Positions 26,189 through 35,798 are shown, counted from the first letter of the stretch. The stretch: DNA of 64,000 bases from Duganella fentianensis (GCF_009857835.1 NZ_WWCL01000001.1:1116001-1180000); one strand, 5' to 3'. Program-made: numbers and translations. The notes: generated by a model not told the origin, from the sequence alone.

Positions 26189-27160
26189 ATGATCAAAGTT
26201 TTGCTGGCTGTTGTGGCGGCCCTCTGGGTCAGCGTGACTGCGCAGGCAGCAGGTGCCGAGTGCATCGTGCCATCCAAGCCGGGTGGCGCCATGGACCTGA
26301 CCTGCAAGCTGGCGCGCAAGGGTCTGCAAGGTTTGCAGGGCAGCGCCAAAGCGCCGCCGGCCGATATGCACATCAGCTACCTGCCCGGCGGGATCGGTGC
26401 AGTAGCCTGGCATTCGCTGGTGTCGCAGCGGCGTGCCGAGCCGAATACGCTGGTGGCTTTTTCGGGTGGTTCGCTGCTCAATCTGGCGCAGGGCAAATTC
26501 GGCAAGGTGAAAGCCTCCGATGTACGCTGGGTGGCGGCGCTTGGTGCCGATTACGGCATGATCGCCGTGCGGGCCGATTCGCCTTACCACTCGCTGGGCG
26601 AGTTGCTGGCTGCACTGAAGGCCCAGCCGCAGAAGGTGCTGATCGGTGTATCGGGCACTATCGGCAGCCAGGACTGGCTGAAGATGGCGCTGATCGTCAA
26701 GGCCGCCGGCATCGATCCTAAAGTGCTGCGTTTCGTAGCGCTGGAGGGCGGCGGCGAAGCTTTTACTGCCATGCACGCCAATTACGTGCAGGTGGTATCG
26801 GGCGACGCCAGCGAAGCGACGCTGTATGCAGGGAATGGCACGACGCGGGTGCTGGCGGTGCTGTCCGAGCAGCGTCTGCCCGGTGTGCTGGCCAGTGTGC
26901 CGACGGCGCGCGAGCAGGGCATAGACGTGGTGTGGCCTATCATCCGCGGCGTATGGATGGCGCCACAGGTGCCGGAGGCAGATTATCGTTCATGGGTTGC
27001 AGCGTTCGATCGTGTGATGGCAAGCCCCGGCTATGCCGCCATGCGTGACAGTGCCGGTCTGTTCCCCTTCGGGCTGACTGGCGATGCCCTGACCCGCTAT
27101 GTAAGCAAGGCCGTAGAAGACTACGGCAAGCGTGCGACCGAACTCGGTCTGATGCGCTGA
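26189..27160 (+). CDS. TctC/Bug-family substrate-binding protein
   Basis: 323 aa, signal peptide ending near AQAAG. VPSKPGGAMDLTCKLARKGLQ and PGGIGAVAWHSLV, with later LLAALKAQPQKVLIGVSGTIGS, are the Bug/TctC fold loops that bind carboxylate groups. TctC normally feeds the TctB-TctA membrane pair; neither is present. Bordetella-type genomes contain many orphan Bug proteins, some acting in signalling. It may present a carboxylate to the adjacent kinase or serve a distant permease. It is 30 bp before the ABC binding-protein gene. Confidence 0.85.
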   Translation: MIKVLLAVVAALWVSVTAQAAGAECIVPSKPGGAMDLTCKLARKGLQGLQGSAKAPPADMHISYLPGGIGAVAWHSLVSQRRAEPNTLVAFSGGSLLNLAQGKFGKVKASDVRWVAALGADYGMIAVRADSPYHSLGELLAALKAQPQKVLIGVSGTIGSQDWLKMALIVKAAGIDPKVLRFVALEGGGEAFTAMHANYVQVVSGDASEATLYAGNGTTRVLAVLSEQRLPGVLASVPTAREQGIDVVWPIIRGVWMAPQVPEADYRSWVAAFDRVMASPGYAAMRDSAGLFPFGLTGDALTRYVSKAVEDYGKRATELGLMR

Positions 27161-27190
27161 ACACCAACTATTAAAACGACGGAGACCAAG

Positions 27191-28279
27191 ATGAAGTTAC
27201 ATATGACTGTGGCCGCTGCATGCGCCACCCTGTTTGCCGGCGCCGCCATGGCGCAAGTGCCAGCCGGCTATCCGGCCGATTACCAGAAGATTATCGACGG
27301 CGCCAAGAAAGAGGGCAAGCTGGTGATCTACGGCGCGACAGACAGCAAGGCTACCCAGCCCCTGATCAAGGACTTCAATACCCTGTATCCCGGCATTACC
27401 GTCGAATACAACGACATGAATTCCACCGAAGTGTACAACCGCTTCATATCCGAAGTGGCTGCCGGCGGCAATACGGCCGACGTCATGTGGTCGTCCGCCA
27501 TGGACCTGCAGATGCGCCTGGCCTCGGACGGTTATGCGCTCAAGTACAAATCGGTCGAATCGGCCAGGATTCCCGGCTGGGCCATCTGGGATGACCAGGC
27601 TTACGGCACCACCTTCGAGCCGGCTGCCATCGTCTACAACAAGCGTCTGCTCGATGCCAAGGAAGTACCGCAGAACCATGCCGACTTCGCCAAGCTGATC
27701 GTGCAGCCCAAGTTCAAGGACAAGGTCACCACCTACGATATCGAAAAATCCGGCGTGGGCTTCATGTTCATGACCCAGGATGCGCGCGAGAACCCCAAGT
27801 TCCTTGAACTGGAAAACGCTTTCGGCGAAGCCAAGGTGCGTGTGCAGTCGTCCACCGGCACCATGATGGAGCGTATTTCGTCGGGTGAAAACCTGATCGG
27901 CTACAACGTGCTGGGCTCCTATGCACTGGTGCGCGCCAAGACCGATCCATCGATAGGCGTGGTGCTGCCCAAGGATTACACGCTGATCCTGTCGCGCGTC
28001 CAGTTCATCAACAAGGGCGCCAAGAACGTCAATGCGGCCAAGCTGTGGCTGGACTATCTGCTGTCGCAGCGCGGTCAGACCATTATCGCCAATGATGCCA
28101 AGCTGTTCGCCATCCGCGAGGATGTAAAAGGCGAGACCACTTCGGCTGAACTGATCAAGATGATAGGCAAGGACAAGGTCAAGCCGATTCCCGTCCATCC
28201 CATGGTGCTGCAATTCCTTGGACCAGCCAAGCGCATGGCCTTCCTCAAGCAGTGGAAAGAAACCGCGGGCAAGAAGTAG
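27191..28279 (+). CDS. ABC transporter periplasmic binding protein, Fbp/type 2 PBP family
   Basis: 362 aa, signal peptide ending AMAQ, GGAGA site before the ATG. The core (EGKLVIYGATDSKATQPLIKDF, NSTEVYNRFISEVAAG, ADVMWSSAMDLQMRLASDGYA) is of the iron/organophosphate binding-protein family that includes FbpA and PhnS. The tyrosine pair used by FbpA for ferric ion is not clearly seen, so a phosphorylated or carboxylate solute is as likely as iron. It is the first gene of a complete ABC transporter. Confidence 0.85.
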   Translation: MKLHMTVAAACATLFAGAAMAQVPAGYPADYQKIIDGAKKEGKLVIYGATDSKATQPLIKDFNTLYPGITVEYNDMNSTEVYNRFISEVAAGGNTADVMWSSAMDLQMRLASDGYALKYKSVESARIPGWAIWDDQAYGTTFEPAAIVYNKRLLDAKEVPQNHADFAKLIVQPKFKDKVTTYDIEKSGVGFMFMTQDARENPKFLELENAFGEAKVRVQSSTGTMMERISSGENLIGYNVLGSYALVRAKTDPSIGVVLPKDYTLILSRVQFINKGAKNVNAAKLWLDYLLSQRGQTIIANDAKLFAIREDVKGETTSAELIKMIGKDKVKPIPVHPMVLQFLGPAKRMAFLKQWKETAGKK

Positions 28280-28309
28280 GCACCGCGACCCGTATGCCCG
28301 ATATTAGGC

Positions 28310-28374
28310 GTCGACTCTAGACGTCGACTACGCTGACAGGCTAGCCAGCGCGCGCTCCCTTCCTGCGCGCTGGC
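28310..28374 (+). repeat. Tandem hairpins between binding-protein and permease genes
   Basis: Hairpin one pairs GTCGAC (28310-28315) with GTCGAC (28323-28328). Hairpin two pairs GCCAGCGCGC (28344-28353) with GCGCGCTGGC (28365-28374). Neither has a T-run. Stable stems at this spot often protect the binding-protein mRNA and limit permease expression. Confidence 0.55.
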
Positions 28375-28405
28375 CGATACATCCATCCGCTCACACGGAC
28401 TCATT

Positions 28406-30181
28406 ATGCAAACTCTGAACCTTACCGGCTCGGGCCGGCACAGTATTAACTGGCCGCGCGGGGTGGTGGTGACGCTCGCCGCTACCGCCATCTTCCTGCC
28501 GCTGCTTCTGATCTTTTATCAGAGCTTCCTGAATGCGCCTTTCTTCATGCCCGCCAAGGAGCTGGGACTGGACGCCTACCGTTTCATTTTCGAAGACCCC
28601 GATTTCTCGGTGGCCTTCAAGAACGCGCTGGCGCTGGCCGCCGGCCTGACGGCCATCGCCGTGCCGCTGGGCGGCATGCTGGCCTTCCTGATGATACGCA
28701 CCGATCTGCCGGGCCGAGGCTTCATCACGCCGCTGCTGCTGGTGCCTATCTTCGTATCGCCCATGGTGATGGGCTTCGGCTACGTCGTGGCGATGGGGCC
28801 GGTGGGCTTCTACTCGCTGTGGGTGAAAGACCTGCTGGGCTTCATCCCGTGGAATATCTACTCCTTCACCAGCATCGTGGTGATCGCCGGTCTGACCCAC
28901 GTACCGCACGTGTATCTGTACGCCTCCTCGGCCCTGAAGAGCCTCGGTTCGGATGTGGAAGAAGCGGCCCGCGTTACGGGTGCCTCGCCGCTGCAGGTGA
29001 TGTTCAATGTCTCGCTGCCCATGGTGACGCCGGCGCTGGCTTATGCGGCCGTGCTGGTGTTCTTCCTCGGCTTCGAGGTATTCGGTCTGGTGCTGGTGCT
29101 TGGTGATCCGGAAGGTCATCTGGTGCTGGCCACCTATCTGTACAAGCTGACCAACAAGCTCGGTACGCCGTCCTACCACCTGATGGCTGCGGTGGCCGTG
29201 TGTCTGGTGGCTGTCACCATGCCGCTGGTGATGCTGCAGCGCTGGCTGCTGAAGTCGGCCAATAAATTCGTCTCCATCAAAGGCAAGGGTGCGCGCAGCA
29301 AACCCATGCCGCTGGGACGCTGGAAATGGCTGGCGTTTGCGCTGATCTTCGGCTGGCTGATGATCACCATCATCATGCCGCTGTCCGGCATTCTGCTGCG
29401 CTCCTTTGTGCAGTACTGGGGCGAGGGCGTACGTCTGGCCGATGTGCTGACGCTGCAGCACTTCCGCGAAATTCTCGACCAGCCGGCGCTGATGCGCGGC
29501 ATCCTGAACACGGTGCTGATCGGCGTGATCGGCGGTGCCTGCGCCGTCATCTGCTACTGCGCGATAGCGCTGGCCATGCACCGCAAGCCGGACGGCATTA
29601 CCCGCTTCCTCGACTACAGCGTGCTTGTGCCGCGCGCTGTGCCGGGCCTGCTGGCCGGGCTGTCCTTCCTGTGGGTGTTCCTGTTCGTGCCGAGCTGGCT
29701 CGATGGCGTCCTGAAAGGCATCGATAACGGCATGGCGATCTGGCTCAGCGAGAACGCGATTCCGCTGCTGCGCTCCCTGCGCTCCACCATCTTCGCCCTG
29801 TGGCTGGCCTACTCGGTGGTGTGGCTGGCTTACGGCATGCGTCTGATTTCGACGGCGCTGCTGCAGGTAGGGCCGGAACTGGAAGAAGCGGCACGTGCCG
29901 TGGGGGCCAGCCGTGGCCAAGTCACGCGCGATGTGACGGTGCCGCTGGTGAAATACGGCCTGCTCGGTGCATGGCTGATGGTGTTCCTGATCTTCGAACG
30001 CGAATACTCGACCGGCGTGTATCTGCTCTCGCCCGGCACGGAAGTGATAGGTGCGTTGCTGGTATCGCTGTGGGCCACGGGCTCCACCGATCTGGTGGCT
30101 GCGCTTTCCTTCATCAATATTTCGCTGGTTGCGATCGGGCTGGGCGTGGCGCTGCGTTTTGGCGTGAAGTTACATAACTAG
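28406..30181 (+). CDS. Fused ABC transporter permease (Fbp/ThiP type, two MetI domains)
   Basis: 591 aa with two homologous halves of about six membrane helices each. Each half has an EAA loop: EEAARVTGASPLQVMFNVSLP near 190 and EEAARAVGASRGQVTRDVTVP near 495, which contact the ATPase. Single-chain permeases of this type serve ferric, thiamine, phosphonate or polyol importers. The preceding binding protein and following ATPase complete the system. Confidence 0.9.
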   Translation: MQTLNLTGSGRHSINWPRGVVVTLAATAIFLPLLLIFYQSFLNAPFFMPAKELGLDAYRFIFEDPDFSVAFKNALALAAGLTAIAVPLGGMLAFLMIRTDLPGRGFITPLLLVPIFVSPMVMGFGYVVAMGPVGFYSLWVKDLLGFIPWNIYSFTSIVVIAGLTHVPHVYLYASSALKSLGSDVEEAARVTGASPLQVMFNVSLPMVTPALAYAAVLVFFLGFEVFGLVLVLGDPEGHLVLATYLYKLTNKLGTPSYHLMAAVAVCLVAVTMPLVMLQRWLLKSANKFVSIKGKGARSKPMPLGRWKWLAFALIFGWLMITIIMPLSGILLRSFVQYWGEGVRLADVLTLQHFREILDQPALMRGILNTVLIGVIGGACAVICYCAIALAMHRKPDGITRFLDYSVLVPRAVPGLLAGLSFLWVFLFVPSWLDGVLKGIDNGMAIWLSENAIPLLRSLRSTIFALWLAYSVVWLAYGMRLISTALLQVGPELEEAARAVGASRGQVTRDVTVPLVKYGLLGAWLMVFLIFEREYSTGVYLLSPGTEVIGALLVSLWATGSTDLVAALSFINISLVAIGLGVALRFGVKLHN

Positions 30182-30234
30182 TTACATGACTAAGTACCTC
30201 ACCAAGTTTAAAAAATATGAAACGAGACATCACC

Positions 30235-31305
30235 ATGAATGAACTGACCGTCAACGATCTGCATCTGGACTATGGCTCCGGCGCCCATGTGAACCACATT
30301 CTGAAGGGTGTATCCATGCACCTGCAGAAGGGCGAAGTGGTGGCCCTGCTGGGCCCCTCCGGCAGCGGCAAGACCACGCTGCTGCGCGCCGTGGCCGGAC
30401 TGGAAAGCCCCAAGACCGGCACCATCGCCATCGGCGAGCGCAACGTGTTCGATGGCAGCCGCGATTTCGAGCTGCCGGCCGAGCACCGCAATCTGGGGCT
30501 GGTGTTCCAGTCATATGCACTGTGGCCGCACAAGACCGTGTTCGACAACGTGGCTTACGGCCTCAAGCTGCGCAAGCTGGGCGCCAGCGAAATCAAGGAC
30601 AAGGTCAATGACGTACTGAAGAACCTCGGCCTCGGTCATCTGGGCGAACGCTTCCCGCACCAGCTGTCCGGCGGCCAGCAGCAGCGCGTGGCGATTGCCC
30701 GTGCGCTGGTGTACAACCCGCCCGTGATCTTGCTGGACGAGCCGCTGTCGAATCTGGATGCCAAACTGCGCGAAGAAGCGCGCGCCTTCCTGCGTGAACT
30801 GATTGTACGTCTGGGCCTGTCGGCCCTGATGGTGACGCACGATCAGGCCGAAGCGATGGCGATCTCCGACCGTATTTTGCTGCTGAATAACGGCAAAATC
30901 GAGCAGCAAGGCACGCCGCAAAGCATGTACGAAACCCCGGAAACGCTGTTCTGCGCCGAATTCATGGGCAGTAACAACCGTCTGCCTGCCAGGGTTACAG
31001 CACGCAGCGGCCAGCAGGTCACGCTGGCGCTGGGCGGCGCCACGCTGCAGGCCACGGCGCGCGGTGCCGGTGCGGCGGAACCGGCTACCATCATCCGGGT
31101 GGAAGAGGTGAAGATCAGCGCTACGCCGGTGGAGAATGCCATCGAACTGCCGCTGCTGACCTGTATGTATCTGGGCGACCGCTTCGAATGCCTGTTCAAG
31201 AGCACGGACGGCAGCGACATCAGCGTGCGTGCCCATTCCAAATACAAGCTCGAAGCAGGGCAGTACTGGCTGCAGCTGCCGGCCGATAAGCTGTGGGTAT
31301 TCTGA
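30235..31305 (+). CDS. ABC transporter ATP-binding protein (FbpC/PotA type)
   Basis: 356 aa from ATG 30235 (GAGA eight bases upstream; an ATG six codons earlier has none). Walker A GPSGSGKTT, Q-loop VFQSYALWPH, signature LSGGQQQR, Walker B ILLDEPLSNLDA, switch His in THDQAEA, then a C-terminal TOBE-like domain (about 270-356). It drives import through the fused permease. A strong terminator 64 bp later ends the locus that started with the porin. Confidence 0.93.
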   Translation: MNELTVNDLHLDYGSGAHVNHILKGVSMHLQKGEVVALLGPSGSGKTTLLRAVAGLESPKTGTIAIGERNVFDGSRDFELPAEHRNLGLVFQSYALWPHKTVFDNVAYGLKLRKLGASEIKDKVNDVLKNLGLGHLGERFPHQLSGGQQQRVAIARALVYNPPVILLDEPLSNLDAKLREEARAFLRELIVRLGLSALMVTHDQAEAMAISDRILLLNNGKIEQQGTPQSMYETPETLFCAEFMGSNNRLPARVTARSGQQVTLALGGATLQATARGAGAAEPATIIRVEEVKISATPVENAIELPLLTCMYLGDRFECLFKSTDGSDISVRAHSKYKLEAGQYWLQLPADKLWVF

Positions 31306-31368
31306 TGCACTGAACTGCGCAGACGATACCCTGCTACGCACTTTTCCCGCTTTCCTTAGTAGCGGCGC

Positions 31369-31396
31369 ACGGCGACTTGCCGGGCGCCGTTTTTTT
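31369..31396 (+). terminator. Intrinsic terminator of the ABC transporter operon
   Basis: The stem ACGGCG (31369-31374) / CGCCGT (31385-31390) is followed by a T-run to 31396. Confidence 0.85.
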
Positions 31397-31507
31397 ATGG
31401 GCGGCGAATTTTCGCGGGCGGCGGTTTATCGCAAACCGGGGCCGGAAGCTGAGGTTATAATCCGTTCAATCTTTCCGGTTACTCTACCTTGAACGGACCT
31501 GCCCAGC

Positions 31508-33412
31508 ATGAGCCAGCCCAATCAGTTTTCCCTGTTGATGCAACGCCGTTTCGCGCCGTTCTTCTGGACCCAGTTCCTGGGGGCGCTCAACGATAATCTG
31601 TTCAAGACGGCGCTGGTGGTCATCATTACTTACGATGCCCTGAGCTGGACCACGCTATCACCCGCGCTGATTACCAATCTGATTCCCGGCCTGTTCATCC
31701 TGCCCTATGTGCTGTTCTCGGCCACGGCGGGGCAGCTGGCAGAAAAATACGAGAAGGGCGCGCTGACCCGGCTGGTGAAGTGGCTGGAGCTGGGCATCAT
31801 GTCGCTGGCCGCGCTGGGCTGGTTCACCCATACGCTATGGCTGCTGGTGCTGGGCGTGGTCGGCATGGGCGTGCATTCCACCCTGTTCGGTCCCGTCAAA
31901 TATGCCTATCTGCCGCAGCAGCTGCAGCCCGAGGAACTGATGGGCGGGAATGGTGTAACGGAGATGGGCACCTTCGTCGGCATTCTGCTGGGCGAGATAT
32001 TCGGCGCGCTGCTGGTGGTGCAGCAGCCCCACGGCATCGCCTATGAAGCGCTGGCGACGCTGGCCGTGGCGGCACTGGGGCTAGTGGCCAGCTACCGCAT
32101 TCCCTATTCGCCCGCGCCGGTGCCGGATCTGAAAGTCAGCTGGAATTTTATTGGCGAATCCGTGCGCAACATCGGCCATTCGCGCAAGAACCGCGTGGTG
32201 TTTCTGGCCATGCTGGGCAACTCGTGGTTCTGGTTCTATGGCGCGCTGGTGCTGGCCCAGTTCCCCGTGTTCGCCAAGGATTATCTGCATGGCGACCATA
32301 GCGTGTTCGTGCTGCTGCTGACGGTGTTTTCGCTTGGCGTGGGCTGCGGTTCGCTGCTGTGCGAACGCATGTCCGGCCGCAAGGTGGAAATCGGTCTGGT
32401 ACCGTTCGGCGCCATCGGTCTGACGCTGTTCGGCGCCGACCTGTATTTTGCCAGCCGCGGCATCAGCACCATGCTGGCTCCGGCGGCTGCGGCGCAGTTC
32501 GATGCCATGGCCTTGCTGCATCAGCCGGGCGTGCTGCATATCCTGGCCGATGTGCTGCTGATCGGCCTGTTCGGCGGTTTCTACATCGTACCGCTGTTCG
32601 CTCTGATCCAGACGCGCTGCGAACCGTCGCACCTGTCGCGCACCATCGCCGGCATGAATATTCTGAATGCGCTGTTCATGGTGGCGGCGGCCGGACTGGC
32701 CATCGTGCTGCTGGGGCAGGGCTTTACCATACCCCAGCTCTTCCTCGTGACCGCGCTGCTGAACGCGCTGGTGGCGCTGTATATCTTCTCGCTGGTGCCG
32801 GAATTCCTCATGCGCTTCCTGGCCTGGCTGCTGATCCAGACCGTGCACCGCGTGCGCAGCGTGGATGCGGAACGCATACCCGTCGATGGTGCTGCCGTGC
32901 TGGTATGTAACCATGTGAGCTATGTCGATGCCATCGTGATCATGGCGGCCAGCCCGCGCCCCATCCGTTTCGTAATGGATCACCAGATTTTCAGAATGCC
33001 GCTGCTGGGCTGGGTGTTCCGCACTGCGCGCGCCATACCGATCGCGCCGGCCAAGGAAGACCCGTGGTTGATGGAAAAGGCTTTCGTCGATATCGCCCAG
33101 GCTTTGCATGAAGGTGATCTGGTGTGCATTTTCCCCGAGGGCCAGCTGACCCGCACGGGCGAACTCAATCCGTTCAAGAATGGCGTCAGCAAGATCGTCG
33201 AGCGCAGCAAGGTGCCGGTAATTCCTATGGCCTTGCGTGGTTTGTGGGGCCATCTGCTGAGCCGCAGCAGCGAGAATGTGTTCGAGCGGGCTTTCCGCAG
33301 CGGCCTGCGTTCGCGGCTGGAGCTGGCCGTGGGCGAAGCGGTAGCGCCGCAGGATGTCACGCCCGAGCATTTGCAGCGGCTGGTGCTGGACCTGCGCGGC
33401 AGCTGGAAATAG
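31508..33412 (+). CDS. LplT-like MFS transporter fused to PlsC-type acyltransferase
   Basis: 634 aa. Residues 1 to about 410 form a twelve-helix MFS domain with the LplT signature FLGALNDNLFKTAL. The C-terminal part (about 430-634) is a lysophospholipid/glycerolipid acyltransferase with motif I NHVSYVD (HX4D) and motif III FPEGQLTRTGEL. It should flip lysophospholipid inward and re-acylate it, like LplT plus the acyltransferase part of Aas, but without an acyl-ACP synthetase domain, so it would need acyl-ACP or acyl-CoA from another enzyme. It is monocistronic. Confidence 0.88.
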   Translation: MSQPNQFSLLMQRRFAPFFWTQFLGALNDNLFKTALVVIITYDALSWTTLSPALITNLIPGLFILPYVLFSATAGQLAEKYEKGALTRLVKWLELGIMSLAALGWFTHTLWLLVLGVVGMGVHSTLFGPVKYAYLPQQLQPEELMGGNGVTEMGTFVGILLGEIFGALLVVQQPHGIAYEALATLAVAALGLVASYRIPYSPAPVPDLKVSWNFIGESVRNIGHSRKNRVVFLAMLGNSWFWFYGALVLAQFPVFAKDYLHGDHSVFVLLLTVFSLGVGCGSLLCERMSGRKVEIGLVPFGAIGLTLFGADLYFASRGISTMLAPAAAAQFDAMALLHQPGVLHILADVLLIGLFGGFYIVPLFALIQTRCEPSHLSRTIAGMNILNALFMVAAAGLAIVLLGQGFTIPQLFLVTALLNALVALYIFSLVPEFLMRFLAWLLIQTVHRVRSVDAERIPVDGAAVLVCNHVSYVDAIVIMAASPRPIRFVMDHQIFRMPLLGWVFRTARAIPIAPAKEDPWLMEKAFVDIAQALHEGDLVCIFPEGQLTRTGELNPFKNGVSKIVERSKVPVIPMALRGLWGHLLSRSSENVFERAFRSGLRSRLELAVGEAVAPQDVTPEHLQRLVLDLRGSWK

Positions 33413-33485
33413 GTCTGCGGTAGTCGCTAGCCTGCGGGCAGTAAGTAGCAGGCCTTGGGCCGCGCGTAGCAGGCAGCTGGCCGCG

Positions 33486-33505
33486 GGCAGCAGGCCCGCG
33501 CTGCC
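33486..33505. repeat. Hairpin between convergent genes
   Basis: GGCAGC (33486-33491) and GCTGCC (33500-33505) pair across a GC loop inside a run of related GCAGGC/GGCAGT words (33420-33505). There is no T-run. It may help end both convergent transcripts. Confidence 0.35.
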
Positions 33506-33508
33506 GGC

Positions 33509-35656
33509 CTAACGGCGGATGCGCTGTGGCTTGCCCAGCTGCTTGTCCTGATACATGGCGCGGTCGGCCCGGCCCAGCAGCATTTCGATATCGTGCGGAT
33601 CGTCCGGATGGTGCACGGCGATACCGATGCTGGCGCCCAGCGTAACGCTGGTGGTCTTCAGCTTGAATGGCTGCAGCAGTGCAGGGCGCAGCTTGTCGGC
33701 GGTCTCCTGCGCCGCACTATCGTCCTGCAGGTTTTCCAGTATCACCACGAATTCATCGCCGGCCAGACGGCCCACCGTATCGGTCTTGCGCACGTTCTCG
33801 CGCAGGCGCTGGGCGAACTGGCGCAGCAGCTCGTCGCCTTCCTCGTGGCCATAGCGGTCGTTGATCTGCTTGAAGCGGTCCAGGTCAACGAAGAACACGG
33901 CGCAGTTCTGGCGCAGACGGTTGGCGCGCTGAATGGCGTCGTTGAGTGCCACTAGCAGGGCGCGCCGGTTCGGCAGGCCGGTCAGGGTATCGCGCAGCGC
34001 CATGGCTTCCATCGATGCAAACAGCGATTTACGTTCGCTGATATCGTGCAGGAAGGCGATGAACAGATGGCCGGAACTGCGCGGCACATAGGCCAGCGCC
34101 ACTTCCACCGTCAGCTCCTGCCCCGCGCGGTTGTGCAGCGTCAGTTCGATGCGGCGGTTGAGTACCGTATCGCCGCCATTCTCCGCCAGCTGGCGCATGT
34201 CGCGCTCATAGGCGCGGCGCAGCAGGGGCGGCAGCACCATGGCGGCCAGCGGCTGGCCTATGACTTCGGCACGGCTCCAGCCCAGCAGTTTTTCCGCCTG
34301 ACGGTTCCAGTCCAGCACCACGCCGCCGGGATCGAGCGCGATGAAGGCATCGTAGGCATTATCGAGAATCGCACGCAGTTCGGCGGCGCGTTCCTGCAGC
34401 AGCATCTGGGTGCTCTGTTCCTGTGCCAGCGCGCGTTCCAGCAGCATGGCCTTGCCGGCGATTTCGCGCGTGCGCTGGGCCACGGTGGTTTCCAGCCGCT
34501 CGTTCAGATTGCGCAGCGAGTCCAGATGGCTTTCTTCCTTGCGCACCAGTTCCGCCAGCGCCTGCGACAGCACCTGCCCTTCATGGAAGCTGTCGACCTG
34601 CGCGATGGGCGGCAGCGGCGCGCTATGGTCCTGCGCTGCGAGGCGGTTTTCTATGTCGGCACTCAATGCGTTGAGGGGGGCGAGCAGACGGCGTGCCATC
34701 AGCATGCTGATCAGACCGGCCAGCACGGCCAGCAGGCCGCCCAGCAGCAGGATGGGGCGCTGCAGTTGCTCGGCACTGGCCAGTGCGACTGCTTCGGGCT
34801 GGCGCACCAGTACCGTCCAGCTCAGGTTGCTGCGGTCTTCGGCTTCACCGGTCAAGGCATAGGCGGTGAGATAGGTTTTGCCATCGGCCCAGCTTTCGCG
34901 CACGCTGCCTGCTGTGCCGCTCTGGGCCAGCGTCAGGCTGGTGCTGCGGATTACCGTGTCTTCCATGCCTTGCGGGCCAAGGATCACCGTGCCATCCGGC
35001 CGCAGGACAAAGATCTCCACGCCATTCAATTGGGCACCGGGCGGCAGCAGCGACTGCACCAGACGGCGCGCCCAGTTCCAGCTCATCTGCACGCACAGCA
35101 CGGCACGGAACTGGCCGTCCGCACCCGTTACGGGACCGGCCACATCGACGAAGCGCCATGGGTCGGCACTGCCCGGCAGCTTTTTGCCCAGCAGGGTAGT
35201 GGGATGGTAATCGCTGGCGTAGTAGCGGTCGTGGCCGTGGTTGAACCAGTTGCGCGTGCTGACGTCCTGCCCTTCCAGCGTGCCCTGAGTGGCCGCATAC
35301 ACTTTGCCGTCCGGATGGCCCAGGCCTATCCACGCATAGTCGGGCGAGGACTTCTGCAGCGCTTCCAGCACCTTGCGTGCCTCTTCGGGCGAACGGGGAT
35401 TGCTGATCTGGGGCAGCTCGCGCACCAGCTTGATGTCGTTGATGGCGCTCAGTACCACGCGGTTGAGCGTGTCGCGCATCTGCCAGGACAGTTGCTGCAG
35501 ACGTTCTCTGGCCTCGCGCTCGGACTTCTGACGCGCGTTGTGGCTGACTAGCCCCAGTACGGCGAATACGGACAGCAGTACGGCAGCGACCAGGCCGGCC
35601 GTGATGAGCGTCGTCAGGCGGGGCCGTCTGGCACGTGGAGGGAGCGGCGAAATCAT
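33509..35656 (-). CDS. Membrane diguanylate cyclase (dCache-like sensor, PAS, GGDEF)
   Basis: 715 aa from ATG 35656; the frame stays open to a TTG at 35737 whose AGGA is too close. Membrane helix (about 16-38), a periplasmic Cache-type domain (PDYAWIGLGHPDGKVYAATQG), second helix near 300, HAMP-like segment, coiled coil, a PAS domain (LRAILDNAYDAFIALDPGG), then a GGDEF domain with active-site AGDEF (RLAGDEFVVIL) and the inhibitory RxxD motif (RKTD) five residues before it. It should make cyclic-di-GMP with product feedback in response to a periplasmic ligand. Single gene. Confidence 0.92.
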   Translation of the reverse strand: MISPLPPRARRPRLTTLITAGLVAAVLLSVFAVLGLVSHNARQKSEREARERLQQLSWQMRDTLNRVVLSAINDIKLVRELPQISNPRSPEEARKVLEALQKSSPDYAWIGLGHPDGKVYAATQGTLEGQDVSTRNWFNHGHDRYYASDYHPTTLLGKKLPGSADPWRFVDVAGPVTGADGQFRAVLCVQMSWNWARRLVQSLLPPGAQLNGVEIFVLRPDGTVILGPQGMEDTVIRSTSLTLAQSGTAGSVRESWADGKTYLTAYALTGEAEDRSNLSWTVLVRQPEAVALASAEQLQRPILLLGGLLAVLAGLISMLMARRLLAPLNALSADIENRLAAQDHSAPLPPIAQVDSFHEGQVLSQALAELVRKEESHLDSLRNLNERLETTVAQRTREIAGKAMLLERALAQEQSTQMLLQERAAELRAILDNAYDAFIALDPGGVVLDWNRQAEKLLGWSRAEVIGQPLAAMVLPPLLRRAYERDMRQLAENGGDTVLNRRIELTLHNRAGQELTVEVALAYVPRSSGHLFIAFLHDISERKSLFASMEAMALRDTLTGLPNRRALLVALNDAIQRANRLRQNCAVFFVDLDRFKQINDRYGHEEGDELLRQFAQRLRENVRKTDTVGRLAGDEFVVILENLQDDSAAQETADKLRPALLQPFKLKTTSVTLGASIGIAVHHPDDPHDIEMLLGRADRAMYQDKQLGKPQRIRR

Positions 35657-35798
35657 GTACAGACGACCAGAATAATGACTGTCGGAAATAAAACATTGTA
35701 GCACCGGGCTGCAAGCTGAGCCGTGTCCTATGGGCAAATTCCTTGCCTAAAGCCACTAATTCGCCACGTTCTAGACGGGTTTTTCAAAAAAATGTTGC

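Noticed and set aside
28310-28328. GTCGACTCTAGA, identical to part of a common cloning polylinker
   Set aside because: Flanking bases do not match a vector and the sites form part of a natural hairpin. Probably chance, though raw-read support at this point would settle it.
33413-33508. Repeated GCAGGC/GGCAGT words as a tandem repeat or CRISPR
   Set aside because: Units are irregular, short and without constant spacers. It is only a GC-rich convergent gap.
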